The notes: a model not told the origin generated them from the letters alone. A DNA stretch of 64,000 bases from Glycomyces tritici (GCF_030403505.1 NZ_JAUEMJ010000007.1:248001-312000), one strand, 5' to 3'; counted from the first letter of the stretch, positions 34,639 to 44,397 are shown. Numbers and translations are program-made.

Positions 34639-35523
34639 TCAGTCCTTCATGCCCGCTGAGGCGATGGACTGGATGAACGAGCGCTGGAAGACGAGGAACA
34701 CGATCACCATCGGGACGGTGATCATGGTGATGTAGGCCATCACTTCGCCCCAGGCGGTGTCGAGCTGGAAGAAGTACTGGACGCCGACCATGACGGGGCG
34801 CAGCTCCTCGCTCTGCACGGTCATGAGGGGCCAGAGGTACGCGTTCCAGGTGGCGGGGGAGGTGACCACGGTGAGGATCGCGACGGTGGCGAACACGGGC
34901 TTGGAGAGGGGCACGATGATGCGCCAGTACGTGCGCAGCCAGCCGGCGCCGTCGATCGCGGCGGCCTCTTCGAGTCCTTTGGGGAGGCTCTTGAAGTACT
35001 GGGCGAACAGGAAGATCGAGAAGGCGTTCACGATGAACGGCACGATCTGCACCCGGTAGGTGTTGAGCCAGCCGAACTCCAGCACCGGGGTGAGGCCGTC
35101 GAAGCCCACCCACGGCAGGTTCGCCACGAGGTACACCATCGGCACGATGGTGGTGTCGAACGGCAGGATGAGCGTGGCGATGATGAGTCCGAAGACCAGG
35201 CCGCGGCCCTTCCAGCGCATCCGGGCGAGCGCGTAGCCGCACATGGAGTTCACGACGAGGCCGAGGGCGGTGACCATGAAGGTGACGAACAGGGTGTTCC
35301 CGAGGAAGCGCCAGAACGGGACCCGGTCGAACACGGCCGCGTAGTTCGCGAAGGAGAGGTCCCCGACGGGCAGGAACGCCTTGAGCGAGTTCATGTCCGC
35401 GAAGATCTGGTGGTCGCTCTTGAGGCTCGCGGCGAGCATGAACACGATGGGGAAGAGGAAGAAGGCCGCGAGCACGGTCATCGGCAGGTAGGTCCACCCG
35501 CGGCGGGCGGTGGCGGCGTTCAT
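34639..35523 (-). CDS. Sugar ABC transporter permease, MalG-like
   Basis: A 294-residue permease with six predicted spans and the EAA loop PKGLEEAAAIDGAGWLRTYWRIIVPLSKP near residue 180-208. ATG overlaps the previous stop by one base (TGATG). Partner of the next permease; no ATPase nearby. Confidence 0.93.
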   Translation of the reverse strand: MNAATARRGWTYLPMTVLAAFFLFPIVFMLAASLKSDHQIFADMNSLKAFLPVGDLSFANYAAVFDRVPFWRFLGNTLFVTFMVTALGLVVNSMCGYALARMRWKGRGLVFGLIIATLILPFDTTIVPMVYLVANLPWVGFDGLTPVLEFGWLNTYRVQIVPFIVNAFSIFLFAQYFKSLPKGLEEAAAIDGAGWLRTYWRIIVPLSKPVFATVAILTVVTSPATWNAYLWPLMTVQSEELRPVMVGVQYFFQLDTAWGEVMAYITMITVPMVIVFLVFQRSFIQSIASAGMKD

Positions 35524-36476
35524 CAGTCCTTGTCCCTCGTCAGGCGGCGCTGGACGAGCGCCAGGGTGAGCACGATGCAGAAGAAGACGAGCGAGAGCGC
35601 GGCGCCGTAGCCCATCTGCTGCTGCTGGAATCCCTTCTGGACGATCTGGAGCACGATGGTGCTGGTCGATCCGACGGGTCCGCCGCCGGTCATGATGTTG
35701 ACCTGCACGAACAGGCTCATCGCGGCGATCGTGATGGTGATGAGCACGAACACGAAGGTGGGCTTGAGGAGCGGCAGGGTGAGGTGCCGGAACCGCTGCC
35801 ACGGCGTGGTGCCGTCGAGTGCGCCGGCCTCGTAGACCTCCTCGGGGATGGTCTGGAGGCCCGCGAGCCAGATGATCATGTGGAATCCGACGCCCTGCCA
35901 GACGCTCATGACCACGATGGCGCCCATGGCGGTCGAGGGGTCGGCGAGCCAGGCCTGCCCGGCCCACGCGCCGCCGGTGAGCATCGACAGGGCCGAGTTG
36001 ACGAGCCCGTCCTCCTGGTAGAGGAAGCGCCACAGGAGGCTGACGACCACCATGGAGGTGATCACGGGCAGGAAGAACACGGTGCGGAAGAAGTTCCGCC
36101 CGGCGAGCTTCTGGTTGACCAGGAGCGCGAGGACGAGCCCGAGCCCGCCTTGGAGCGGGACGACGATGCACGCGAACAGCAGGGTGTTCAGCAGCGAGCG
36201 GTGGAACGTGGCGTCGTCGGCGAAGGCCCGGCGGAAGTTCTCGAGGCCGATGAACTCGGGCGGGGTCGGGGAGATGAGCCTGGCGTTGGTGAACGCCAGG
36301 ACCAGCGACACGACGGCCGGTCCGATGACGAACACGAGGAGGAGCACGACTCCGGGGACCGCGAAGGCGGTGCCCGCGCGCTGCTCGGTGCGGGAGTGGG
36401 TGCGGCGGCGGCGGCGCGGCGGCCCGGGCGGGGCCGCCGCCGGAGCGGCGGCCCTCTCGGCGGTTGCGGTCGCCAT
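35523..36476 (-). CDS. Sugar ABC transporter permease, MalF-like
   Basis: A 317-residue permease. A basic, Pro/Ala-rich N-terminal tail of about 35 residues, then six spans, and the EAA loop EEVYEAGALDGTTPWQRFRHLTLPLLKP near residue 216. It sits 3 bp after the binding-protein gene and is coupled to the second permease. Confidence 0.93.
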   Translation of the reverse strand: MATATAERAAAPAAAPPGPPRRRRRTHSRTEQRAGTAFAVPGVVLLLVFVIGPAVVSLVLAFTNARLISPTPPEFIGLENFRRAFADDATFHRSLLNTLLFACIVVPLQGGLGLVLALLVNQKLAGRNFFRTVFFLPVITSMVVVSLLWRFLYQEDGLVNSALSMLTGGAWAGQAWLADPSTAMGAIVVMSVWQGVGFHMIIWLAGLQTIPEEVYEAGALDGTTPWQRFRHLTLPLLKPTFVFVLITITIAAMSLFVQVNIMTGGGPVGSTSTIVLQIVQKGFQQQQMGYGAALSLVFFCIVLTLALVQRRLTRDKD

Positions 36477-36479
36477 CGC

Positions 36480-37757
36480 TTAGAACCCGTACCCGGAGTT
36501 CGCGTCGATGTCGGCGTCGATCTCGGCGACGGCCGCGTCCAGGGCGGTCTTGACGTCGCCGCCGTGGATGACGTCCCCGGCGTACTGGGTGAACACGGAG
36601 GCGATCACGGTGTACGCGGGGGTCTCCGGGCGCAGCGTCGCGTAGGCCTTGGAGTACTCGACCATCATGCGCAGCTTCCCGTCGGTGCCGTAGTGCTCGG
36701 TGAGCTCGGCGGCGGCGTCGGTGGCGGGGATGAGGCCGGTCTGGTTGGCGTACTCGGCGACGTACTCGTCCGAGAGCGCGGTCTCGAGCCAGGAGTTCGC
36801 CCCGGCCTTGTCCGCGGTGGCGGTGACGGCCCACTGCCAGGAGCCGCCGCCGATCTTGGGGCCGTTGCCGAAGTCGGGCGGGGGCAGGAACAGCATGTCG
36901 TCGTAGAGGTCGATGGCGGGCAGAGCGCCCCAGTTGCCGTGGAAGGCCATGGCGGCCTTGCCCTGCATGAAGTCCTCGGCACCGCCGGGGGACTCCGGGT
37001 TGGAGAGCCCCGCGGTGAACAGGCCCTGGAACCACTCGCCCCAGGCCAGCGCCTCCGGTCCGTTGAGGACGCCGTCGGACTTCAGGTAGGTCCCGCGGTC
37101 GATGAGGTCGCCGCCGAAGCTCTGCAGGAACGGGGAGAATGCGTAGGGGTACCACTCGCCGGTGTCGGCGGTGGAGAAGTCGATCGCGTACTCGTAGCCG
37201 GCCGTGCCGGTGACGGCCAGGAGCGCGTCGTCGAACTCCTCGCGGCTCCAGGGGGATTCGATCGTGGGGATGCGGACGCCCGCGGTCTCCAGCACCGACT
37301 GGCGGGCGAAGACCGAGCAGGCGGCCTCCCAGTGGCCCACGGCGTACAGCTGGTCCTGGAAGACCCCGAGGGTCGAGGGCAGGAACTTCGCGGTGATCGC
37401 CTCGGGCACTTCGATTGGCTGGAGGTGCCCGGCCCACGCCCAGTTGGGGACGTTCGGTCCGTCCACAGTGAGCAGGTCGGGAAGGTCGCCGGAGAGTGCG
37501 GCGGCGTTCACGGAGTCGTTGTAGACGTCCTGCGGGAACGGTTCGAGGGTGGCCTTGAGGTTGTCGTGGGACCCGTTGAAGGCCTTGATGATGTCCTCGG
37601 TGACCGCGACTTCGAGCGGGCTGCCGGCGTTGTGGCTCCAGAGGAGCAGCTCGCCGTCGGAGGCGGAGCCGGAGGCGGTGCAGGCGGCCAGGGCGGGGCC
37701 GGCGAGGGCGGCGCCGCCGGACGCGGCGGCGAGTTTCATGAGGTGGCGTCGTTGCAT
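36480..37757 (-). CDS. Sugar ABC transporter substrate-binding lipoprotein (fructan block)
   Basis: A 425-residue type-1 sugar-binding lipoprotein. RRHLMKLAAASGGAALAGPALAAC gives a Tat-like signal and lipobox with Cys26; the body has LLLWSHNAGSPLEVAV, NWGALPAIDLYDD and the C-terminal helices of the MalE type. ATG 37757 is used since TGGAG lies eight bases before it; GTG 37766 is too close to that site. Neighbours (GH32-like, fructokinase) indicate short fructans or sucrose as ligand. Confidence 0.93.
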   Translation of the reverse strand: MQRRHLMKLAAASGGAALAGPALAACTASGSASDGELLLWSHNAGSPLEVAVTEDIIKAFNGSHDNLKATLEPFPQDVYNDSVNAAALSGDLPDLLTVDGPNVPNWAWAGHLQPIEVPEAITAKFLPSTLGVFQDQLYAVGHWEAACSVFARQSVLETAGVRIPTIESPWSREEFDDALLAVTGTAGYEYAIDFSTADTGEWYPYAFSPFLQSFGGDLIDRGTYLKSDGVLNGPEALAWGEWFQGLFTAGLSNPESPGGAEDFMQGKAAMAFHGNWGALPAIDLYDDMLFLPPPDFGNGPKIGGGSWQWAVTATADKAGANSWLETALSDEYVAEYANQTGLIPATDAAAELTEHYGTDGKLRMMVEYSKAYATLRPETPAYTVIASVFTQYAGDVIHGGDVKTALDAAVAEIDADIDANSGYGF

Positions 37758-37800
37758 GGTGCTCACTCCAATGTGATTCGGGCGGAAGGGCTGAGAAGGG

Positions 37801-38820
37801 CTAGCGCGGCTTGGCGACGGACTGCCGCCGGGCCACCGGGCAGGGCATGCGGTGCTGGACGGGCGCGGCCTCGGGGTCGTCGAGGCGGCGCAGCAGCTCC
37901 ACGACCGCCCAGCGCCCCATGTCGTAGTGGGGGAGGGCGGCCGAGGTGAGCCCGGGATGCAGTGCCGGTGCGATGAGCTCCTGGTCGTCGTAGGAGACGA
38001 CCGACAGGTCTGCGGGGATGGCGAGGCCGAGTTCGGCGGCGGCGCGGTAGACGCCCATGGCCATCCGGTCGTTGAAGCAGAAGACGGCGGTGGGCCGGTC
38101 GGGCCGGGCGAGCAGTACGAGCGCGCCTTCGTAGCCGAGCTGGGTGGTGGCGTGCTCGACCTCCACCAGCAGCGGCTCGGGGTCGACGCCGCACTCGGCG
38201 ACCCGCTCGCGCCAGGTCTCGAGCCGGACGGCTCGGGCCTGGACCTGCTCGCGGGTGGTGACGTGCCCGATCCTGACGTGCCCCGCGCCGGTGAGCTCGG
38301 CGAGCACCCCGAGGGTGCCGCCGCGCTCGTCGGGCACGACCGAGGAGGCCGAGCCGTCGGCGGTGCGGGCGTCGAGCAGTACGCAAGGGGTGGAGCCCAT
38401 CGCGTCCGGCACCGCCACCACCTGGTGGTACATGGTGGCGAGGAGGATGCCGTCGATCTGGCGCTCCTGGAGCGCGCCGATCGCCTCCTCGGTCTCGGCG
38501 GGGTCCCCCGAGGTGTCGACCATGAGCAGCAGGAACCCGGCCTCGCGGGCCGCGTCGTGGGCGCCGCGGATCATCTGGCCCGCGAACGGCGTGGTCGCCA
38601 CGTCGTCGCCGACGAACCCGATCATCTGGGTCCGCCGCGTCCGCAGCCCCCGCGCCACCGTGTTCGGCCGGTACCCCAGCTCGGCGGCGGCGGCCCGGAC
38701 CCGCTCGCGGGTCTCGGGGCCGATGCGCCGGCCCCCGGTGTCGTTGAGCGCCATGGAGGCCGTGGCCGTGGAGACGCCGGCCGCCCGTGCGACATCGGCC
38801 AATCGGGGCTGCTTGGTCAC
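37801..38820 (-). CDS. LacI-family repressor of the fructan operon
   Basis: A 339-residue LacI/GalR protein with helix-turn-helix RLADVARAAGVSTATASMAL at residues 6-25 and hinge AELGYRPNTVARGL. GTG 38820 is chosen for GAAGGGAAG upstream; the longer frame runs through the operators and is not used. It is first in an operon with the binding protein (43-bp gap). Two perfect GTTAATCGATTAAC palindromes directly upstream are its probable operators. Confidence 0.93.
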   Translation of the reverse strand: MTKQPRLADVARAAGVSTATASMALNDTGGRRIGPETRERVRAAAAELGYRPNTVARGLRTRRTQMIGFVGDDVATTPFAGQMIRGAHDAAREAGFLLLMVDTSGDPAETEEAIGALQERQIDGILLATMYHQVVAVPDAMGSTPCVLLDARTADGSASSVVPDERGGTLGVLAELTGAGHVRIGHVTTREQVQARAVRLETWRERVAECGVDPEPLLVEVEHATTQLGYEGALVLLARPDRPTAVFCFNDRMAMGVYRAAAELGLAIPADLSVVSYDDQELIAPALHPGLTSAALPHYDMGRWAVVELLRRLDDPEAAPVQHRMPCPVARRQSVAKPR

Positions 38821-38839
38821 CGTTGACTTCCCTTCATCG

Positions 38840-38898
38840 GTTAATCGATTAACTAACGTGCCGCAACTCATCCGCATGAGTTCGTTAATCGATTAACG
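38840..38898 (-). promoter_or_regulatory. Twin LacI operators flanking a hairpin
   Basis: GTTAATCGATTAAC at 38840-38853 and the same within a 16-bp palindrome at 38883-38898, centres 44 bp apart. Between them AACTCAT-CCGC-ATGAGTT (38865-38882) can form a small hairpin. They lie upstream of the LacI start and also 87 bp before the divergent oxidoreductase. Confidence 0.8.
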
Positions 38899-38984
38899 GA
38901 GAATCTACGACCGTTCGGAAACAACCCGGCCACGCTGATGTCACGGTTCGGTCACGACGCGCCGGGCCCGTGTTAGGAATGGGC

Positions 38985-40559
38985 ATGGCTCAGCACCAGT
39001 CCTACGACGCCGTGATCGTCGGCGGCGGCCACAACGGCCTCGTCTCCGCCGCCTACCTGGCCCGTGCGGGACGACGCGTCCTCGTCCTGGAACGCCTGGG
39101 CCGCACCGGAGGCGCCGCCATCTCGGCACCCGCGTTCCCCGGCGTCGACGCCCGCCTCTCCCGGTACTCGTACCTGGTGAGCCTCCTGCCGCGCATGATC
39201 GTCGACGACCTCGGCCTGCGGTTCACCGTGCGCAAGCGCGGCGTCTCCTCCTACACGCCGACCGAGCGCGACGGCCGCTCCACCGGGCTCCTCGTCACTC
39301 GCGACTCGGCCCGGACCAGGGAGTCCTTCGCGAGGCTCACCGGCTCCGAACGCGAATTCGAGGCCTGGCAGGAGTTCTACGGCAAGGCCGCGCACGTGGC
39401 GGCCCGGGTCTTCCCCACCCTCACCGAACCACTGCCCACAGAGGACGAACTGCGCCGGCGGGTGGGCGACGACCGGATCTGGGACATGTTCTTCCGGCGG
39501 CCCCTCGGCGAGACGATCGAGCAGACGTTCACCGACGACCTCGTGCGCGGTGTCGTGCTCACCGACGGCCTCATCGGCACCTTCACCTCCGCCTGGGCCG
39601 AGGACCTGCGCCAGAACCGGTGCTTCCTCTACCACGTGATCGGCGGCGGCACCGGCGACTGGGACGTCCCCGTGGGCGGCATGGGCGCCCTCACCGACGA
39701 ACTCGCCCGCGTCGCCCGGGCGGCCGGCGCGGAGATCCTCACCGGCCACGAGGTCACGGGGATCGCCACGGACGGCGAGCGCGCCGAAGTGGCCTACGAG
39801 AACGACCGGGGGAGCGGCACGGTCGACGCCCGGCACGTCCTGGTGAACGCCTCGCCCGAGGCGCTCGCCGACCTGCTCGGCCGGGAGCGGCCCGAACCCG
39901 CAGAAGGGGCGCAGCTCAAGGTCAACATGCTCCTCAAGCGGCTGCCGAGGCTGCGCGACGCCGGTGCGGACCCCCGCGAGGCCTTCGCCGGGACCTTCCA
40001 CGTCGCCGAATCCTTCGCGCAGCTCGAAGCCGCCTACACCGAGGCGGCCTCCGGGCGGCTCCCGTCGCAGCCGCCCTCCGAGATCTACTGCCACTCCCTC
40101 TCCGACCCGTCGATCCTGGGGGAGGAGCTGGCGCGCGCGGGCTACCAGACCCTCACCCTCTTCGGACTCCACACGCCCGCAAGGCTTTTCGACGGCACCG
40201 GGGACGAGAGGGCGCGGCTGCTCGCGGCCACGGTCGCCCAGCTCGACCGGTACCTCGACGAGCCGCTCGCCGACTGCCTCGCCACGGACGGCGACGGCGC
40301 GCCGTGCATCGAGGCGAAGACCCCGGTCGACCTCGAACGCGACCTCAGGCTCCCCGGCGGCAACATCTTCCACCGCGACCTTTCCTGGCCGTTCCGCACC
40401 GATGCGGCGACCGGCCGCTGGGGCGTGGAGACCGAGCACCCCAACGTGCTCCTCTGCGGCGCCGGGGCCGTGCGCGGCGGCGGCGTGAGCGGGATCCCCG
40501 GGCGCAATGCGGCCATGGCCGTCCTCGAAGCCCGGCCGGGCGTCGGACCCCGGACGTAG
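38985..40559 (+). CDS. FAD-dependent oxidoreductase, phytoene dehydrogenase-like
   Basis: A 524-residue flavoprotein of the carotenoid-desaturase/PYROXD2 group. The N-terminal dinucleotide fold YDAVIVGGGHNGLVSAAYLARAGRRVLVLE is at residues 7-36 and the C-terminal FAD motif NVLLCGAGAVRGGGVSGIPGRNAA near 485-510. Substrate unknown; no other carotenoid genes lie near. ATG 38985 has TAGGA seven bases upstream; ATG 38979 is an alternative. Divergent from the fructan repressor. Confidence 0.88.
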   Translation: MAQHQSYDAVIVGGGHNGLVSAAYLARAGRRVLVLERLGRTGGAAISAPAFPGVDARLSRYSYLVSLLPRMIVDDLGLRFTVRKRGVSSYTPTERDGRSTGLLVTRDSARTRESFARLTGSEREFEAWQEFYGKAAHVAARVFPTLTEPLPTEDELRRRVGDDRIWDMFFRRPLGETIEQTFTDDLVRGVVLTDGLIGTFTSAWAEDLRQNRCFLYHVIGGGTGDWDVPVGGMGALTDELARVARAAGAEILTGHEVTGIATDGERAEVAYENDRGSGTVDARHVLVNASPEALADLLGRERPEPAEGAQLKVNMLLKRLPRLRDAGADPREAFAGTFHVAESFAQLEAAYTEAASGRLPSQPPSEIYCHSLSDPSILGEELARAGYQTLTLFGLHTPARLFDGTGDERARLLAATVAQLDRYLDEPLADCLATDGDGAPCIEAKTPVDLERDLRLPGGNIFHRDLSWPFRTDAATGRWGVETEHPNVLLCGAGAVRGGGVSGIPGRNAAMAVLEARPGVGPRT

Positions 40560-40588
40560 ACTGCCCGGCAGAGGCGAAGGAGGCGGCG

Positions 40589-41251
40589 ATGCCAACGAAG
40601 GACGAGGTCATGGCCGAGCTGGCCGCACTCGAGGACCCGAGGATCCGCGAAGTGAACGAGCGGCACGGCGACGACCACGGCGTGAACCTCACCAAACTCC
40701 GCGCCGTCGCCAAGCGGCTGAAGACCCGGCAGGACCTCGCGCGGGAGCTCTGGGCCACCGGGGACACCGCCGCGCGCCTGCTCGCCCTGCTGATCTGCCG
40801 CCCGAAGGCCTTCGAACAGGACGAGCTCGACGCGATGCTGCGCGAGGCGCGGACCCCGAAGGTCCACGACTGGCTCGTGAACTACGTGGTCAAGAAGCAC
40901 CCGCAGGCCGAAGCGCTCCGCCTGGCCTGGATCGACGACCCGGACCCGGTGACCGCCTCCGCCGGCTGGGCGCTGACGAGCGAACGCGTCCAGAAGCGGC
41001 CCGAGGGCCTCGACCTCACGGGCCTCCTCGACGTGATCGAAGCCGAGATGAAGGACGCCCCCGACCGCCTCCAATGGGCGATGAACCAGTGCCTCGCCCA
41101 GATCGGCATCTCGCACGCCGACCTCCGCGAGCGCGCCATCGCCATCGGCGAGCGGCTCGAAGTGCTCAAGGACTACCCGACGCCGCCGAACTGCACCTCG
41201 CCCTTCGCGCCCGTCTGGATCAACGAGATCGTGCGCCGCCAGAACGCCTGA
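40589..41251 (+). CDS. DNA alkylation repair (AlkD-like) HEAT protein
   Basis: A 220-residue helical-repeat protein resembling the AlkD/AlkC glycosylase family. LTKLRAVAKRLKTRQDLARELWATGDTAARLLALLI (about 33-68) and HDWLVNYVVKKHPQAEALRLAWIDDPDPVTASAGWALTSER (93-133) are the family's repeats. The strong AAGGAGG site precedes ATG 40589, 29 bp after the oxidoreductase stop, so the two may be cotranscribed. Actual glycosylase activity is not assured. Confidence 0.75.
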   Translation: MPTKDEVMAELAALEDPRIREVNERHGDDHGVNLTKLRAVAKRLKTRQDLARELWATGDTAARLLALLICRPKAFEQDELDAMLREARTPKVHDWLVNYVVKKHPQAEALRLAWIDDPDPVTASAGWALTSERVQKRPEGLDLTGLLDVIEAEMKDAPDRLQWAMNQCLAQIGISHADLRERAIAIGERLEVLKDYPTPPNCTSPFAPVWINEIVRRQNA

Positions 41252-41277
41252 GCGCGGACCCGATCGGCCGCGCCCCG

Positions 41278-43329
41278 CTACCGCACCGCGAAGATCCGGG
41301 CCGCCGGACCGGCCTGCACCTCCACGACCGGCCCGCCCTCGGCCGCGCGGACCTTCCACTCCGGCAGCGCGACCGGGTAGACCTGCTCCAGCGTCCGCCC
41401 GCGCAGCCCCGGCAGCCCGACCTCCACGGCCCCGCCCCGCGACCACACCGCCAGCAGCGACTCGTCCCCGGCGTCGAGCTGCAGCGCGAGCACGTCGTCG
41501 TCCCAACCGGGCAGGCCCAGCGGCCACACCGGGTGCGACACGGCGATCCGCTGCCGCCAGTCCTTGTGCAGCGCAATCGCTTCGCGCACCAATGCGAACT
41601 GCTCCTCGCCGAGCCCGCCGAGGAACCCCGAGAGGTAGAGCCGGCTCATCACGCCCGCCGTCATCGCGAACGCCGTCTCCTCCGAGCTCATCGCCTTGTC
41701 CGGGTACGCCCAGTTCCCCGCCTGCTCCGGCGCCACGCTCGCGGGCGCCGCCGCCGCGATCGCCGCATACAGCCGGAAGTCCTGCTGGTCGCTCGTCGAC
41801 TGCAAGTGCGCCACGGACAGCAAGTTGTAGTCCATGCGCATCGCGCCTGAACCGCAGTTCTCGAACAAGACCTCCGGATGCCGCGCCTGCGCGTCGCTCA
41901 GCCACCCCCGGAACGCGAGCGTGTGCCCCAGCAGCCCGGCCCCCGGGCCGGCGGCGTCCACATCGGTCCCCACGCCGGAGTTCACGTTGTAGTCCAGCTT
42001 GAAGAACTCGATCCCGAACTCGGCCACGAGCCGGTCCACGGCCTCGTCCAGATGCGCGCGCGCCGCCGGGTGGCGGAAGTCGAGCTGGAAGTGCCCGGTC
42101 TCGCAGACCCGCTTGCCGAACCGCTGGAAGAACGCCGCGTCGGGCAGCTCCCGCCCCGCCTTCGCCTGCTCGCCGACCGCTTCGGGCTCGAGCCAGATCC
42201 CCGGCCGCATCCCCTTGGCGCGGATCGCCTCGATGACCGAGACCAGACCGCCGGTGAACAGCCCGGGGACCTCGCGCCAGTCGCCCGAGTCCGTCCACCA
42301 GTTCCCGGTCCCGTACCACCCGGCGTCGATGCAGTAGTACTCCGCGCCCGCCGCCGCGGCCGCCTCGATCAGCGGCAGCTCCTTCTCCGTGGAGGGACCG
42401 GCCATCAGCGTGTTCATGAAGTCGTTGTACACCAAGGGAAGCCGCGCATCGATCGGCCGCATCTCCCGGATCGCGCGCCGGTAGTCCGTGAGCGCCCCGA
42501 AGGCCGCGTCCCGCCCGCCCCCGGCGACGCAGAACCCCGCCGGCACCGTCGTGAACGCCTCGCCGGGCGCCAGACGCGCCGCGAACTGGTGGTACAGATC
42601 CGTCGGGCCGTACACCCCCACGATCACCGTGCCCTCGTGCTGCGAGGCCTCCCAGTGCCAGCCCGCGCTCGTCTCGGCCTGCCACGCGATCGAGGGCCCG
42701 TCCTCCAGGGCCAGGACCCCGGTCGGCAGGTACGCGCCGCTGGAGAACGACCCGTGGCTGGTCACGCCGAAGTTCCCCCGGTTGCGCCGACCGTGGAACC
42801 CCGGGTTGACGTTCGGCAGCAGCTCCTCGACGGGCCGCTGGTGCCAGCGCCCCTCGGCGAGCCATTCGCTCTCGCCCCACAGCAGGTCGTGCGCGGCTTC
42901 GGGCACCGCCACGATCGCGGAGGCCACGTTGAGGAGCACGACCTCCTCGGCGGTGGCGTTGCGGACGGTGTGCCGGATCTGGAGCCCCGGCCCCGCGGCG
43001 CGGAAACTGCTGTGGACCTCGATGCCGGACCCCGGCTCGCGCTGGCTGATGCGCAGCTCGTCGCCGTCCGCTTCGTGGCCGGTGTAGCGCAGGCGCGGCC
43101 CGGAGCCCCAGTGCAGGAGGCTCTGGTCGGGGCGGGCGCGGTGCTCGCCTGCGGTGCTGTAGTCGGCGACGGGCATGGGCGCGACCACCGATGGGGCGTC
43201 CGGGCCGGTCGCCCAGTGGGCGAGCCGGACGGGGTGGTCCTCGCCGTGCTCGAATCGCAGGTGCATGCCGGGCCGGGACCACTCGAAGGCGGTCGCGGGG
43301 CCGGGGTGCCGAGGGGGCGTCACTGCCAC
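41278..43329 (-). CDS. Alpha-galactosidase GH36 (copy 1)
   Basis: A 683-residue GH36 enzyme hydrolysing alpha-galactosides such as raffinose or melibiose, cytoplasmic by lack of a signal. N-terminal beta-supersandwich (to about 285) and a TIM barrel with nucleophile Asp in EFFKLDYN (near 446) and acid/base Asp in QSTSDQQD (near 514); NCGSGAMRMD lies between. GTG 43329 is used since GGAG lies six bases before it; GTG 43341 is the alternative. Very similar to the gene at 48408, including its 5' flank. Confidence 0.92.
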   Translation of the reverse strand: MAVTPPRHPGPATAFEWSRPGMHLRFEHGEDHPVRLAHWATGPDAPSVVAPMPVADYSTAGEHRARPDQSLLHWGSGPRLRYTGHEADGDELRISQREPGSGIEVHSSFRAAGPGLQIRHTVRNATAEEVVLLNVASAIVAVPEAAHDLLWGESEWLAEGRWHQRPVEELLPNVNPGFHGRRNRGNFGVTSHGSFSSGAYLPTGVLALEDGPSIAWQAETSAGWHWEASQHEGTVIVGVYGPTDLYHQFAARLAPGEAFTTVPAGFCVAGGGRDAAFGALTDYRRAIREMRPIDARLPLVYNDFMNTLMAGPSTEKELPLIEAAAAAGAEYYCIDAGWYGTGNWWTDSGDWREVPGLFTGGLVSVIEAIRAKGMRPGIWLEPEAVGEQAKAGRELPDAAFFQRFGKRVCETGHFQLDFRHPAARAHLDEAVDRLVAEFGIEFFKLDYNVNSGVGTDVDAAGPGAGLLGHTLAFRGWLSDAQARHPEVLFENCGSGAMRMDYNLLSVAHLQSTSDQQDFRLYAAIAAAAPASVAPEQAGNWAYPDKAMSSEETAFAMTAGVMSRLYLSGFLGGLGEEQFALVREAIALHKDWRQRIAVSHPVWPLGLPGWDDDVLALQLDAGDESLLAVWSRGGAVEVGLPGLRGRTLEQVYPVALPEWKVRAAEGGPVVEVQAGPAARIFAVR

Positions 43330-43364
43330 TTTTTGCTCCACTTTGGATCGTTGTGTGCCGGAGG

Positions 43365-43515
43365 GTCAACGAATCAAGCTAGTGGCCGTGCGTGGCGAGC
43401 ACAAGGGTCGAGCCCTTGAAATTATGCGATGAATGCCGCGGGATATGGCGGTCATTTGGTCATAAAAGGTACATCAATGTCTACACAGCAAGCAGGATCA
43501 TGACAATAGATATGA
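43365..43515 (-). promoter_or_regulatory. Upstream region shared with the second GH36 gene
   Basis: GTCAACGAATCAAGCTA at 43365-43381 and ATAGATATGA at 43506-43515 recur before the second GH36 gene (50507-50523 and 50668-50677). ACAAGGG and CGATGAAT between them also align. Probably the promoter and operator segment of both. Confidence 0.6.
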
Positions 43516-43535
43516 TGTTTCTATGCCCGTATCCG

Positions 43536-44252
43536 TCACGGTTCGAGCGGCGATTCCTCGTCTTCAGTGGGGAGGAACGGCAGCGAGTCCTCGACGCCCA
43601 AGAGGTGGTTGGCCATGCGGATGCGGGCCGCGTCGGGGTCGCGGTACTTCAGGGCCCGCCAGATGGCGTGGTGCTCGCCGTGCGTGCGCCGGTCGATGCC
43701 CTCCTCGCGCAGGCTCCGCCACAACCGCTCTCTGATGGTGCGGCTGGCGAAGGTCTCGATCATGCCGGTGAGCACGGGATTGCCCGTGTGCGCGGCGATG
43801 ATGCGGTGGAAGGCGATGTCGATCTCGATGATCCGCTCGTGCGCGTCGGGGTGCTCATCGAGGATGCGGCCGGCCTCGTCCAGCAGGGTCTCGGCCTCCT
43901 TGAGCGCGTCGTCGGTGATCCGGGTGGCGGCGAGGCGGGCCGCCTCGCATTCGAGCAGGCGGCGGATCGCGTGGAGGTGCAGGGTCTGCCCGTCGCCCTG
44001 GAGGTCGACGACGAAGCCCATCGGCGCGAGCAGCTGCGAGACGTCGAGGTCGGTCACATACGTGCCGTCGCCCTGGCGCGAGTTGAGGATGCCGAGGATC
44101 GACAGGGCCCGGACGCCTTCGCGGAGGGAGCCGCGGGAGACGCCCAGGGTCTCGGCGAGCTCCTTCTCCACGGGCAGGCGTTCACCGGGGCGCAGATCGC
44201 CGTTGAGGATCATGTGTTTGATGCCGTTGACGACATCGTCCGTGCGGGACAT
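43536..44252 (-). CDS. FadR/GntR-family regulator with FCD domain
   Basis: A 238-residue GntR regulator. The winged helix (GERLPVEKELAETLGVSRGSLREGVRALSILGIL, about 23-56) is followed by an all-helical FCD effector domain; its metal-type residues lie in EIDIAFHRIIAAHTGNP and GEHHAIWRAL. It sits between the transporter operon and the first GH36 gene on the same strand, so it probably governs galactoside use. FCD proteins of this group bind sugar acids or sugars. Confidence 0.9.
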   Translation of the reverse strand: MSRTDDVVNGIKHMILNGDLRPGERLPVEKELAETLGVSRGSLREGVRALSILGILNSRQGDGTYVTDLDVSQLLAPMGFVVDLQGDGQTLHLHAIRRLLECEAARLAATRITDDALKEAETLLDEAGRILDEHPDAHERIIEIDIAFHRIIAAHTGNPVLTGMIETFASRTIRERLWRSLREEGIDRRTHGEHHAIWRALKYRDPDAARIRMANHLLGVEDSLPFLPTEDEESPLEP

Positions 44253-44340
44253 GGGTGCAAGTATCGCCGAGTCGCGTCAGAACCGCAAGAATGGTCGGAT
44301 CTTTCAGGTCACGATCCCGTGGTACGGGCGGGACGCTGAG

Positions 44341-44397
44341 AGGGCCTTCCGATCCCGGCGCAGTGTGCAGTCTGCGTTGCCCGGTTCGGAAGGCCCT
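44341..44397 (-). terminator. Branched hairpin after the galactoside transporter operon
   Basis: AGGGCCTTCCGA and its exact complement 33 bases apart, with an inner CGCAG/CTGCG stem. It lies 88 nt after the permease stop on the minus strand, before the FadR gene. Confidence 0.7.

Noticed and set aside
38821..38877. Longer start for the fructan LacI gene
   Set aside because: It would run through the first operator; GTG 38820 has a good ribosome site.
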